The notes below the pieces were generated by a model. That model saw only the letters and a list, made by a program, of their open reading frames with translations. It was not told the origin of the DNA and searched no databases. From Marinilabiliales bacterium (GTDB taxonomy: Bacteria; Bacteroidota; Bacteroidia; Bacteroidales; UBA12077): DNA of 6,516 nucleotides. Numbering within the stretch: the stretch's first letter is position 1; each line of letters begins with the position of its first letter. A program made the position numbers and the translations under genes. Positions 1 to 6,477 of the stretch are shown in pieces. Location: contig PKTC01000170.1 in NCBI GenBank assembly GCA_002869305.1, forward strand, positions 1 to 6,516, in the 5' to 3' direction.

Positions 1-366
1 TCGAATGTAGATGTGGAAATATTAGTTGATAATTTTATTACTATAAAAGGAGATGAAAAACTTCTTGAGCAAGCTATTATTAACTTAATCAAAAATTCGC
101 TGGAAGCATTACATGAAGTTGAAAATCCAAAAATTAAGATCGAAGCAAAAATTATTGAAGCCCATCTGCAACTAAGTATAGAGGATAATGGAATGGGTAT
201 AGAGACGGATAAAATAGATGATATTTTTGTTCCATTTTATACAAGTAAGGAACAAGGTTCAGGAATTGGGTTGAGTTTGGTAAAGCAAATTGTAAATATA
301 CATAAAGGGCACATATCGGTGAGTTCAGAGAAAGGGATTGGAACAACATTTCAAATAAAGCTATGA
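1..366 (+). CDS. Sensor histidine kinase, C-terminal ATP-binding domain (5' end outside the window)
   Basis: This is the C-terminal 121 residues of a two-component histidine kinase, which uses ATP to phosphorylate its own histidine and passes the phosphate to a response regulator. The reading frame is open to base 1, so the GTG at 13 is an internal valine codon and the true start lies upstream. The HATPase_c landmarks appear in order: N-box at residues 23-35 of the visible part (EQAIINLIKNSLEA, with N28 and N32), G1 box DNGMGI at 62-67, F-box with IFVPFYTSK at 75-83, and G2 box GSGIGLSLVKQI at 86-97. The domain ends in GTTFQIKL, the usual last strand, so the C terminus is intact with no fused receiver domain. 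The dimerisation/phosphoacceptor domain and any sensor domain are outside the window. The wording of the boxes resembles NtrB-like kinases often paired with sigma-54 activators, but that pairing is inference. The gene faces the downstream permease gene. Confidence 0.93.
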   Translation, partial: SNVDVEILVDNFITIKGDEKLLEQAIINLIKNSLEALHEVENPKIKIEAKIIEAHLQLSIEDNGMGIETDKIDDIFVPFYTSKEQGSGIGLSLVKQIVNIHKGHISVSSEKGIGTTFQIKL

Positions 367-400
367 TGAACTTAATTCATCATAGCTTATTTATATTTTA
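358..400. terminator. Bidirectional terminator between histidine kinase and permease genes
   Basis: A perfect 13-bp inverted repeat (358-370 with 376-388, core AGCTATGATGAA) has a 5-base loop, CTTAA. On the plus strand the stem runs into TTATTTATATTTTATT; on the minus strand it runs into TTTATTTG. It can therefore stop both convergent genes. The left arm contains the kinase stop codon (TGA at 364-366), and the permease stop lies only 10 bases beyond the right arm. The stem is rather A/T-rich, so its efficiency is not certain. Confidence 0.8.
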
Positions 401-2806
401 TTCATACCTTAAACTTTCAACAGGATTTTTAATAGCGGTCTTAAAGCTTTGAAAGCTAACCGTTAAAATAGCTATTAGAAAAGCAAGAATCCCTGCTATA
501 ATAAAAACCCACCATTGAATATGAATTTTATATGCAAAATTTAAAAGCCAATTTTGCATAAAATAGTAAGAAACAGGGATTGAGATAATTACAGCAAGAG
601 CTACCCATTTTAAAAACTGCTTTGATAAAATAATCATAATGTTAAAAATACTTGATCCATGAACACGCCTAATGCCAATTTCTTTTGTTCTTTGCTCGGT
701 CATAAATAAAGCTAGTCCGAATAATCCGAGGCACGAGATAATAATGGCAAATAATGTAAAATAGAAAAACATCTTTTGCATTCGATTCTCAGCATTGTAA
801 AGCTTCACAATATCATCATCTAAAAAGAAACTTGTATAATCTGCATTATAATTCATGGCTCGCAGTTTTTGTTGCACATAAGAGTTAATTTCATTTATGT
901 TATGAACATTAATCTTAAGAAAAAGATAGTTATATTCTGCTGGAGATACTTTAATAATGAGTGGTTCAATATTTTTATGAAGTGACTGAAAGTGAAAATC
1001 TTCAACTATTCCAATTATCTTCCCTCTTCTCGTTATTTCATCATCATCCCATATTACTATTTCGTTTATAGGACTTTTCCATTCGAATTGCTTTGCTGCC
1101 GTCTCATTTATAATAAAAACATCTAAAGAATCGGCACTAAAATCTTTGGAGAAAGCTCTTCCTTCAATCATGTTAAGGTTTAACAAATCAAAGAAATTAT
1201 AATCAACGTGAAGCTCAGAGGCTGATTCAGAATTCTCAGCTTTTGACCATCGAATCGGATTCTGATTAAATTGTCTTCCAGGAATGTTTGAAAGAGCACA
1301 AACTTTACTTATAGCATTATGTTGAATCAGTTCATTCTCTAATGATTCGATATGGTTTAGGATATGGTAATCCTTTAAAGGAACAACTAGGATTTTCTCA
1401 GTGTCAATTCCCAATTTCTTGTTATTTAAGAAATTAGTTTGTTGCGATACAATTATTGTACCTATGATTAGGGCTGTTGAGATACTAAATTGGACTATCA
1501 CCATTAACTTTCTGATAACAATACCAGAAACTTTGTTTTTCATATTACCTTTAAGAACATCATTGGCTTTATATCTAGCCATGAATAATGCAGGGTACAT
1601 TCCAGCCAATAAAGTAATTGTAATTAAAAGATAAACGATATCCCTAAGGAAATTTATATTAAAATAATCAATTGTAATTTGTTTAGCCGTAAGATTATTG
1701 AATGCTGGTCTGAATAATTCAAATAAAATTATAGCAATTAATAAAGATAATAGTACTGTGAAAAAAGATTCTCCCAAAAATTGTCTAATTACCTGTGATT
1801 TTGATGCTCCACTTACTTTTCTAATCCCAATTTCTTTAGCTCGTTTAGTAGATTTTGCGGTTGACAAATTCATGAAATTTACACATGCAATGACAATAAT
1901 TAAAAACGCAAGAGTAGAAAATATCAAAATATAACTATAACTCCCATTTTGTTCTAGTTCCCACTTTAAATTTGAATGCAAATGAATATCGGTAATTGAC
2001 TGTAATCTAAATCCAATTATATTGTTATCAATTCTTGATAAATATTCTTCGGGCCAGTCAATGTACTTTTTCGACCATTGGTTCAAAGATTCTTCAACAT
2101 TTTCAGCATCATTTTTATTCTTAAGTAAAATATAATTAAAATGACCAAAATCGGCCCAGGTATAATATTCGCCGGTATCTCTATATTTTAATGAAACATA
2201 AGAAACAAGAAAATCAAAGTGAAAATGTGAATTTGAAGGAATATTTTGAATTACACCAGTAACTTTTAGGTTTACTTCATCACCAAAAATGAAACTTATG
2301 GTTTTGTCCATCGGATCTTCATTTCCAAAATACTTCTTGGCCATTTTTTCAGAAATTATAATACCACCAGGCTCTTTCAGCGCAGTTTTAGGATTCCCCT
2401 TAAGAAGTTTAAATGAGAAAACATCAAAAAATGTAGAGTCGGCTGAAAAGAAACCTGTCTCATCAAATTTCTTGTCTTTATATTTAACTGTAATTGTTGG
2501 GATGGTTAAACCCGGTCCCCATATGGGTGAAATACTTACAGCATTTTCAATTTCAGGAAAATCGGATACCAATGCCTGAGCCATTGGATGTGGCGTTCTT
2601 GTCTGTGGATTATCAGATTCCCAGTAAATTCTATAAATTCGTTCCGAATGATTATGAAATTGATCAAAACTTAGCTCATCTCTTACCCAGTAGGTAATGT
2701 ACAAGCTACATGCTATTCCAATTGATAAACCCAAAATGTTTATTAGTGAAAATGCCTTATTTCTTAAAGCATTCCTGAATGCGATTATTAAATAATTTTT
2801 AATCAT
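398..2806 (-). CDS. ABC transporter permease, tandem MacB-PCD/FtsX type
   Basis: An 802-residue inner-membrane permease of the FtsX/MacB superfamily, whose members use a separate ATPase to drive export or mechanotransmission rather than import. The protein is two repeats of one plan. Repeat one has a membrane segment at about 19-40, an extracytoplasmic MacB-PCD-like domain at about 45-285, and three segments near 290-312, 346-366 and 387-410. Repeat two has a segment near 433-455, a second extracytoplasmic domain at about 460-675, and segments near 680-702, 733-750 and 766-786. The signature cytoplasmic motif after the first helix of each bundle is duplicated: KEIGIRKVSGAS at 324-335 and KEIGIRRVHGSS at 708-719. 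The N terminus (MIKNYLIIAFRNALRNKAFS) is typical of Bacteroidota members. Length and both ends look complete. No ATP-binding subunit is encoded nearby, so the partner must lie elsewhere. The substrate is unknown. No Shine-Dalgarno is visible before the ATG at 2806, which was chosen by fit to the family's N terminus. Confidence 0.93.
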   Translation of the reverse strand: MIKNYLIIAFRNALRNKAFSLINILGLSIGIACSLYITYWVRDELSFDQFHNHSERIYRIYWESDNPQTRTPHPMAQALVSDFPEIENAVSISPIWGPGLTIPTITVKYKDKKFDETGFFSADSTFFDVFSFKLLKGNPKTALKEPGGIIISEKMAKKYFGNEDPMDKTISFIFGDEVNLKVTGVIQNIPSNSHFHFDFLVSYVSLKYRDTGEYYTWADFGHFNYILLKNKNDAENVEESLNQWSKKYIDWPEEYLSRIDNNIIGFRLQSITDIHLHSNLKWELEQNGSYSYILIFSTLAFLIIVIACVNFMNLSTAKSTKRAKEIGIRKVSGASKSQVIRQFLGESFFTVLLSLLIAIILFELFRPAFNNLTAKQITIDYFNINFLRDIVYLLITITLLAGMYPALFMARYKANDVLKGNMKNKVSGIVIRKLMVIVQFSISTALIIGTIIVSQQTNFLNNKKLGIDTEKILVVPLKDYHILNHIESLENELIQHNAISKVCALSNIPGRQFNQNPIRWSKAENSESASELHVDYNFFDLLNLNMIEGRAFSKDFSADSLDVFIINETAAKQFEWKSPINEIVIWDDDEITRRGKIIGIVEDFHFQSLHKNIEPLIIKVSPAEYNYLFLKINVHNINEINSYVQQKLRAMNYNADYTSFFLDDDIVKLYNAENRMQKMFFYFTLFAIIISCLGLFGLALFMTEQRTKEIGIRRVHGSSIFNIMIILSKQFLKWVALAVIISIPVSYYFMQNWLLNFAYKIHIQWWVFIIAGILAFLIAILTVSFQSFKTAIKNPVESLRYE

Positions 2807-2830
2807 AAGTGTTAAATTTTGATGTTGTAT

Positions 2831-2849
2831 ACCAAATCTTATGCCTAGA
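2831..2849 (-). promoter_or_regulatory. Weak sigma-54-like -24/-12 candidate upstream of the permease gene
   Basis: Read on the minus strand, TAGGCATAAGATTTGGT has GG and a following G at the spacing of the sigma-54 consensus (TGGCAC-N5-TTGC). The GG is at 2845-2844, and the -12 element reads TTTGG instead of TTGC, so the highly conserved final C is missing and the T before GG is A. If real, transcription would start about 14 bases before the ATG at 2806. I see no better TTTG/TAnnTTTG promoter pair in this gap. The match is imperfect and could be chance in A/T-rich DNA. Confidence 0.2.
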
Positions 2850-2875
2850 ATTAAAATGTTTTAAAATCAAGCACA

Positions 2876-2922
2876 TAACACTATGTTAATTTTAAAATAG
2901 TGTTGCTTTTTACGACACTATT
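2876..2922. repeat. Cluster of three ACACTAT inverted-repeat arms upstream of the permease gene
   Basis: AACACTAT (2877-2884), its exact complement ATAGTGTT (2897-2904) and a third arm ACACTATT (2915-2922) lie within 47 bases. The middle arm can pair with either outer arm, giving two mutually exclusive 8-bp hairpins; the right one can extend by a G-U and a G-C pair. The left arm overlaps a small palindrome, TAACA-CTA-TGTTA (2876-2888). The cluster lies 70-116 bases upstream of the permease start codon, where a regulator-binding site would be expected. It is not followed by a T-tract, so it is less likely to be a terminator. Confidence 0.5.
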
Positions 2923-2949
2923 GTTGATTAATACAACAAAACTTAAATT

Positions 2950-2987
2950 CAAAATAATAAAAAAAGCCACACAAAAATGTGTGGCTT
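2950..2987 (-). terminator. Rho-independent terminator of the M13 peptidase gene
   Basis: A perfect 10-bp stem, AAGCCACACA (2964-2973) with TGTGTGGCTT (2978-2987), has a 4-base loop. On the minus strand it is followed at once by TTTTTATTATTTTG. It begins about 20 bases past the peptidase stop codon (3008-3010). The G/C-containing stem plus T-tract makes this a textbook intrinsic terminator, and it separates the peptidase transcript from the permease gene. Confidence 0.9.
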
Positions 2988-3007
2988 AGAATATATGTTT
3001 AGATTTT

Positions 3008-5053
3008 TTACCAAATTGAAGCTCTTTCATCTTCAGAAATAAACAATGCATCACCTTGCTTTACACCGAATGCAGCATGAAATTCAGGCATATTAGCTAA
3101 AGGAGCATTAACACGATTTACTGGAATTGGATGTTCATCTTCTTTTGTATATCTAATTTTTTCCTTATCGCGCATGTTGTTAGCCCAAACTCTTGCATAA
3201 GCAAGAAAGAATCTTTGTTCTTTTGTAAATCCATCTATAACTTCAGGTTGTGGATTCTCTTTTTGAGCATTTCTAAATGCAGTTAAAGCAATATTAAGTC
3301 CACCTAAATCAGCAATGTTTTCGCCTAACGTTAGCTTACCATCTGCATGCAGATCATCAATAATAACAATATTATTATGCTGTTCAACCAATACTTCAGT
3401 TCTTTCTTCAAAACGCTTAGAATCTTGTTCTGTCCACCAACTTTCTAGATTACCATTTTTATCATAAAGCCTTCCTCTGTCATCAAAACCATGTGACATT
3501 TCATGACCAATAACCATTCCAATTGCACCGTAATTAATAGCATCGTCACCGTCTAAATAAAAGAAAGGAGGCTGTAATATTCCGGCAGGGAAACAAATTT
3601 CGTTCAATGTTGGAGCATAATATGCATTCACCGTATGAGCTGGGAAAAACCATTCTGACTTATCAACAGGTTGTCCTATCTCAGCTAAATTCTTTTGTTT
3701 CCAGAATTTATTAGCTTCTAACACATTTAATACATAAGCATCCTGTCCAACTTCTAAGTTGGAGAAATCTTCCCATTTATCGGGATATCCAATCTTAACA
3801 TTCACAGAGGCTAATTTATCTTTAGCCTTCACTTTTGTTTCTTCACTCATCCATTCAAGATCCTCGATTCTTTCACCTAAAGCTATTCTTAAATTTTCTA
3901 CTAATTCTACCATTCTGGTTTTGGCTTCAGCTGGGAAATATTTTTCAGAGAATTTTTTACCAATAGCATCGCCTAAAGCGCCATTTGTTGTTGCAAGCAC
4001 CCTTCTCCAACGCTCTTGCATTTGTTTGCTTCCACGCATAGTACGTCCATAGAAATCAAAGTTTTGTTCTTGAATTTCTTGTGTTAAATAATCTGCTGTT
4101 GAGTTAAATACATTCCAACGGAAATATGCCTTCCAATCTTCGATTGGAACTTCAACCAACATTTTATTTAATTCTTCAACAAATAATGGTTGTCTAATGT
4201 TAATATCACCATCATAATCTAAACCAAGATTAGTTTTATACCTATCCAAATCAAAATTTGAGAAGATTTCTTTTACTTCTTCCTGCGATTTTTTGTTGTA
4301 TGTTAAATGTGGATCTCTGCTGTCAAATCTGGTCATAGAGGCATGAGCTAATCGAGACTCAATATTCATAATTGCTTGAGCGTCAGTCTTTGCTTGTTCT
4401 TCTGATAATCCACTTAGAATAAGCATTTTTTCAATATGTATAACATATGCATCTCTTAGCTTCTGTGATCTTTCATCTTCATTAACGTAATAATCTCTAT
4501 CTGCCATTCCTAATCCACCTTGAGAAATCATGGCAATGTTCATCTCACTGTTTTTAACATCGGTAGATCCAAAGAAATTAAATGCAGATCCTACACTTAT
4601 CAGATGAAAGTGTGCTATTTGATCTTGCACGTCTTCCAAAGATTGAATAGCATTAATTTTTTCAAATTCTGGCTTTATGGGATCTAATCCTTGAGTTTCT
4701 ATTTTCTCCATATTCATTCCCAAGGCATAAAAATCGCCAATTTTTTGTTCATCAGTTCCTTGTTCAAAACTTCCATTGGCGAGTTCTTCCAATAAGGTTT
4801 GAACTTTTATGCTCGTTTCTTTTCTTAACTGATTAAATGTTCCATAAGAACTTTCATCATCTGGTAAAGGATATTTTTGCATCCAACCATTGTTTGCATA
4901 TCTAAAGAAGTCTTCTGCTGGATCAAATGTAGTGTCAATTAAACTTACATCTAAAGTAATTTTTTCTTTAACTTCCTTTTGTGAGCACGAGGTAATTAGT
5001 GTCATAGCGATAGTTGCAATAAGTGCGAGTTTTAATGTAAATTTTAAGTTCAT
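3008..5053 (-). CDS. M13 family zinc metallopeptidase (neprilysin/PepO-like), lipoprotein
   Basis: A 681-residue M13 (neprilysin-like) endopeptidase that cleaves short to medium peptides. All family landmarks are present: NAYY at 476-479 (substrate backbone binding), the zinc motif HEMSH with H517, E518 (catalytic) and H521, the third ligand E578 in ENIADLGG with D582, and H641 and R647 in HPIPVNRVNAPLAN, which match the transition-state and C-terminal-carboxylate residues of neprilysin. The N-terminal M13 domain fills about 35-420. The N terminus is a lipoprotein signal: basic MNLKFTLK, a hydrophobic stretch, then the lipobox ITSC with C23. Residues after the cysteine (SQKEVKEK) resemble the Bacteroidota surface-export signal, so the enzyme may face outwards; this is inference. 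Length is usual for the family and the C terminus SIW is intact. It has its own terminator and lies downstream of the rocD terminator, so it is probably monocistronic. The physiological substrate is unknown; bacterial relatives are often called PepO, but I leave the symbol blank. Confidence 0.96.
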   Translation of the reverse strand: MNLKFTLKLALIATIAMTLITSCSQKEVKEKITLDVSLIDTTFDPAEDFFRYANNGWMQKYPLPDDESSYGTFNQLRKETSIKVQTLLEELANGSFEQGTDEQKIGDFYALGMNMEKIETQGLDPIKPEFEKINAIQSLEDVQDQIAHFHLISVGSAFNFFGSTDVKNSEMNIAMISQGGLGMADRDYYVNEDERSQKLRDAYVIHIEKMLILSGLSEEQAKTDAQAIMNIESRLAHASMTRFDSRDPHLTYNKKSQEEVKEIFSNFDLDRYKTNLGLDYDGDINIRQPLFVEELNKMLVEVPIEDWKAYFRWNVFNSTADYLTQEIQEQNFDFYGRTMRGSKQMQERWRRVLATTNGALGDAIGKKFSEKYFPAEAKTRMVELVENLRIALGERIEDLEWMSEETKVKAKDKLASVNVKIGYPDKWEDFSNLEVGQDAYVLNVLEANKFWKQKNLAEIGQPVDKSEWFFPAHTVNAYYAPTLNEICFPAGILQPPFFYLDGDDAINYGAIGMVIGHEMSHGFDDRGRLYDKNGNLESWWTEQDSKRFEERTEVLVEQHNNIVIIDDLHADGKLTLGENIADLGGLNIALTAFRNAQKENPQPEVIDGFTKEQRFFLAYARVWANNMRDKEKIRYTKEDEHPIPVNRVNAPLANMPEFHAAFGVKQGDALFISEDERASIW

Positions 5054-5097
5054 TATTCCGAATTTTTGTTAATAAATTAATTCAAAAGAGCGAAACT

Positions 5098-5135
5098 AAA
5101 AAAGCTGCTCAACTAATAAATTGAGACAGCTTTTT
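5098..5135 (-). terminator. Rho-independent terminator of rocD
   Basis: A 14-bp stem pairs 5099-5112 with 5121-5135, with one bulged base (A5126) and an 8-base loop. On the minus strand the second arm ends in TTTTTTAG, giving the required T-run. It lies about 30 bases past the rocD stop codon (5168-5170). The plus strand also ends in CAGCTTTTTA, so the hairpin could work both ways, but no plus-strand gene enters it. Only 45 bases separate it from the M13 peptidase ATG. Confidence 0.87.
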
Positions 5136-5167
5136 ACATAAAAGGTTTAATCGATTATCGATAAAAA

Positions 5168-6388
5168 TTATTCGAATTTTTTAAATACTTCTTTGATTCG
5201 GTTAATCGCATCACGCAATTGCTCTTCATTTATTACCAAAGGAGGAGCAAACCGAATAATATTGCCATGAGTTGGCTTTGCTAAAACACCATTTTCTGCC
5301 ATAGCAACACAAACATCCCAAGCAGTTTTTCCTTCTTTATTTTTGATAACTACAGCATTTAATAAACCTTTACCACGCACCAACTCTATCATATCAGATT
5401 TAATACTGCTAAACTCATCACGGAAAATTTTCCCTAAACGCTCAGCATTTTCTTCTAGTTTTTCTTCTTTAACCACATCTAAGGCAGCCATTGCAACTTT
5501 TCCTGCTATCGGGTTACCACCAAATGTAGAACCGTGTTCTCCTGGTTTGATGGTTAACATGATATCATCATTTGCTAATACAGCAGATACTGGAAATACT
5601 CCACCAGAAATGGCTTTACCAAGAATTAAGATATCTGGTTTAACACCTTCGTGATCGCAAGCCAACATTTTACCAGTACGGGCAATACCAGTTTGTACTT
5701 CGTCGGCGATAAAAAGCACATTGTATTTTTTACAAAGCTCTGATGATTTCTTTAAATAACCATCTTCAGGAACATAAACACCAGCTTCACCTTGAATAGG
5801 CTCAACCAAGAAAGCAGCTACATTAGGATCTTGTAATTCTTTTTCTAATGCTTCTAAATCGTTGTATGGGATTTTTACAAATCCAGGAGTATATGGACCG
5901 TAGTCATTATATGCATCAGGATCTGTTGACATTGAAATTATGGTTACTGTTCTTCCATGAAAATTTTCATTACAAACAATAATTTTTGCTTCATTTTGAG
6001 GTATACCTTTAACTTTATATCCCCACTTACGTGCTAATTTAATGGCTGTTTCATCAGCTTCAGCACCTGTATTCATTGGTAATACTTTATCAAAACCAAA
6101 ATATTTGGTAACATATTCTTCATATTCACCTAAAACACTATTGTAAAATGCACGTGAAGTTAAAGTAAGCTTTTTCGCTTGCTCAGTCATCGCATTTACA
6201 ATTTTAGGATGGCAATGCCCTTGGTTAACTGCAGAATATGCAGACAAAAAATCATAATATTGTTTTCCTTCAACGTCCCAAACATGAACACCTTCAGCTC
6301 TTTCAAGAACAACAGGAAGTGGATGATAATTATGTGCACCATATTTATCTTCTCTTTGGATGTAATCCTGACTTGTCATTTTTGTCAT
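5168..6388 (-). CDS. rocD: Ornithine aminotransferase (ornithine--oxo-acid transaminase)
   Basis: A 406-residue cytoplasmic PLP enzyme of the class III aminotransferases. It moves the delta-amino group of ornithine to 2-oxoglutarate, giving glutamate-5-semialdehyde and glutamate, and so links arginine/ornithine breakdown to proline and glutamate. The N-terminal block GAHNYHPLPVVLER and SAYSAVNQGHCHPKI is diagnostic for ornithine aminotransferase. With a constant offset of 34 to the human enzyme, all key residues are present: Y21 (human Y55, ornithine specificity), Y51 (Y85), R146 (R180), E201 (E235), D229 (D263), the PLP lysine K258 in LGKAISGG (K292), T288 (T322) and R379 (R413). The offset stays constant from Y21 to R379, so there is no net insertion or deletion across the core. 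The ATG at 6388 is taken as start; M4 (6379) is an alternative, since no Shine-Dalgarno decides between them. The gene has its own terminator and probably its own promoter. There are no arginase or proline genes in the window. Confidence 0.97.
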   Translation of the reverse strand: MTKMTSQDYIQREDKYGAHNYHPLPVVLERAEGVHVWDVEGKQYYDFLSAYSAVNQGHCHPKIVNAMTEQAKKLTLTSRAFYNSVLGEYEEYVTKYFGFDKVLPMNTGAEADETAIKLARKWGYKVKGIPQNEAKIIVCNENFHGRTVTIISMSTDPDAYNDYGPYTPGFVKIPYNDLEALEKELQDPNVAAFLVEPIQGEAGVYVPEDGYLKKSSELCKKYNVLFIADEVQTGIARTGKMLACDHEGVKPDILILGKAISGGVFPVSAVLANDDIMLTIKPGEHGSTFGGNPIAGKVAMAALDVVKEEKLEENAERLGKIFRDEFSSIKSDMIELVRGKGLLNAVVIKNKEGKTAWDVCVAMAENGVLAKPTHGNIIRFAPPLVINEEQLRDAINRIKEVFKKFE

Positions 6389-6477
6389 AAGTTTGATTTT
6401 TAAATTGTTATATATAAATTGTCGCTTTTTTCTTCAGCCTACAATTCTAAGAAATCCTTTTCTGATAATCAAACTTA
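6388..6477. repeat. 11-bp inverted repeat spanning the rocD leader
   Basis: TAAGTTTGATT (6388-6398) and its exact complement AATCAAACTTA (6467-6477) are separated by 68 bases. On the rocD strand the downstream copy includes the A of the start codon, while the upstream copy overlaps a candidate -7 promoter element. Between the arms, AAATTGT occurs twice with a 14-base period (6402-6408, 6416-6422). The remaining leader and right-edge sequence (to 6516) is A/T-rich and holds no gene that I can support. Confidence 0.5.
6470..6477 (-). promoter_or_regulatory. Candidate Bacteroidota -7 promoter element for rocD
   Basis: On the minus strand, TAAGTTTG fits the Bacteroidota housekeeping -7 consensus TAnnTTTG exactly. 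It would place the transcription start near 6463 and give a leader of roughly 75 bases before the rocD ATG. No clear TTTG or TTG -33 element is visible at the right distance upstream, which lowers confidence; the region at that position reads TTTAATTA. Confidence 0.35.

Noticed and set aside
13..15. GTG as start codon of a small 117-residue ATP-binding protein
   Set aside because: The frame stays open to base 1 and the protein begins in the middle of a HATPase_c domain, so this is a truncated kinase at the window edge rather than a small gene.
1401..1934. Plus-strand open frames opposite the permease gene
   Set aside because: They lie wholly inside a well-supported minus-strand gene, show no recognisable domain, and mirror its hydrophobic codons.
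2289..2697. Overlapping plus-strand open frames near the permease N-terminal region
   Set aside because: Antisense to conserved MacB-like domain sequence, with no start signal or recognisable product.
2921..2939. TTGTTG...CAACAA 6-bp hairpin between the repeat cluster and the peptidase terminator
   Set aside because: Short and A/T-rich, with no T-tract, so likely chance.
5150..5162. ATCGAT repeated twice (ATCGAT-T-ATCGAT) just after rocD
   Set aside because: A short self-complementary A/T-rich motif with no further copies seen nearby; too little to call a regulatory or attachment site.
6179..6403. Plus-strand 74-residue open frame antisense to the rocD 5' end
   Set aside because: It overlaps the strongly conserved N-terminal coding region of rocD and has no ribosome-binding site or recognisable product.
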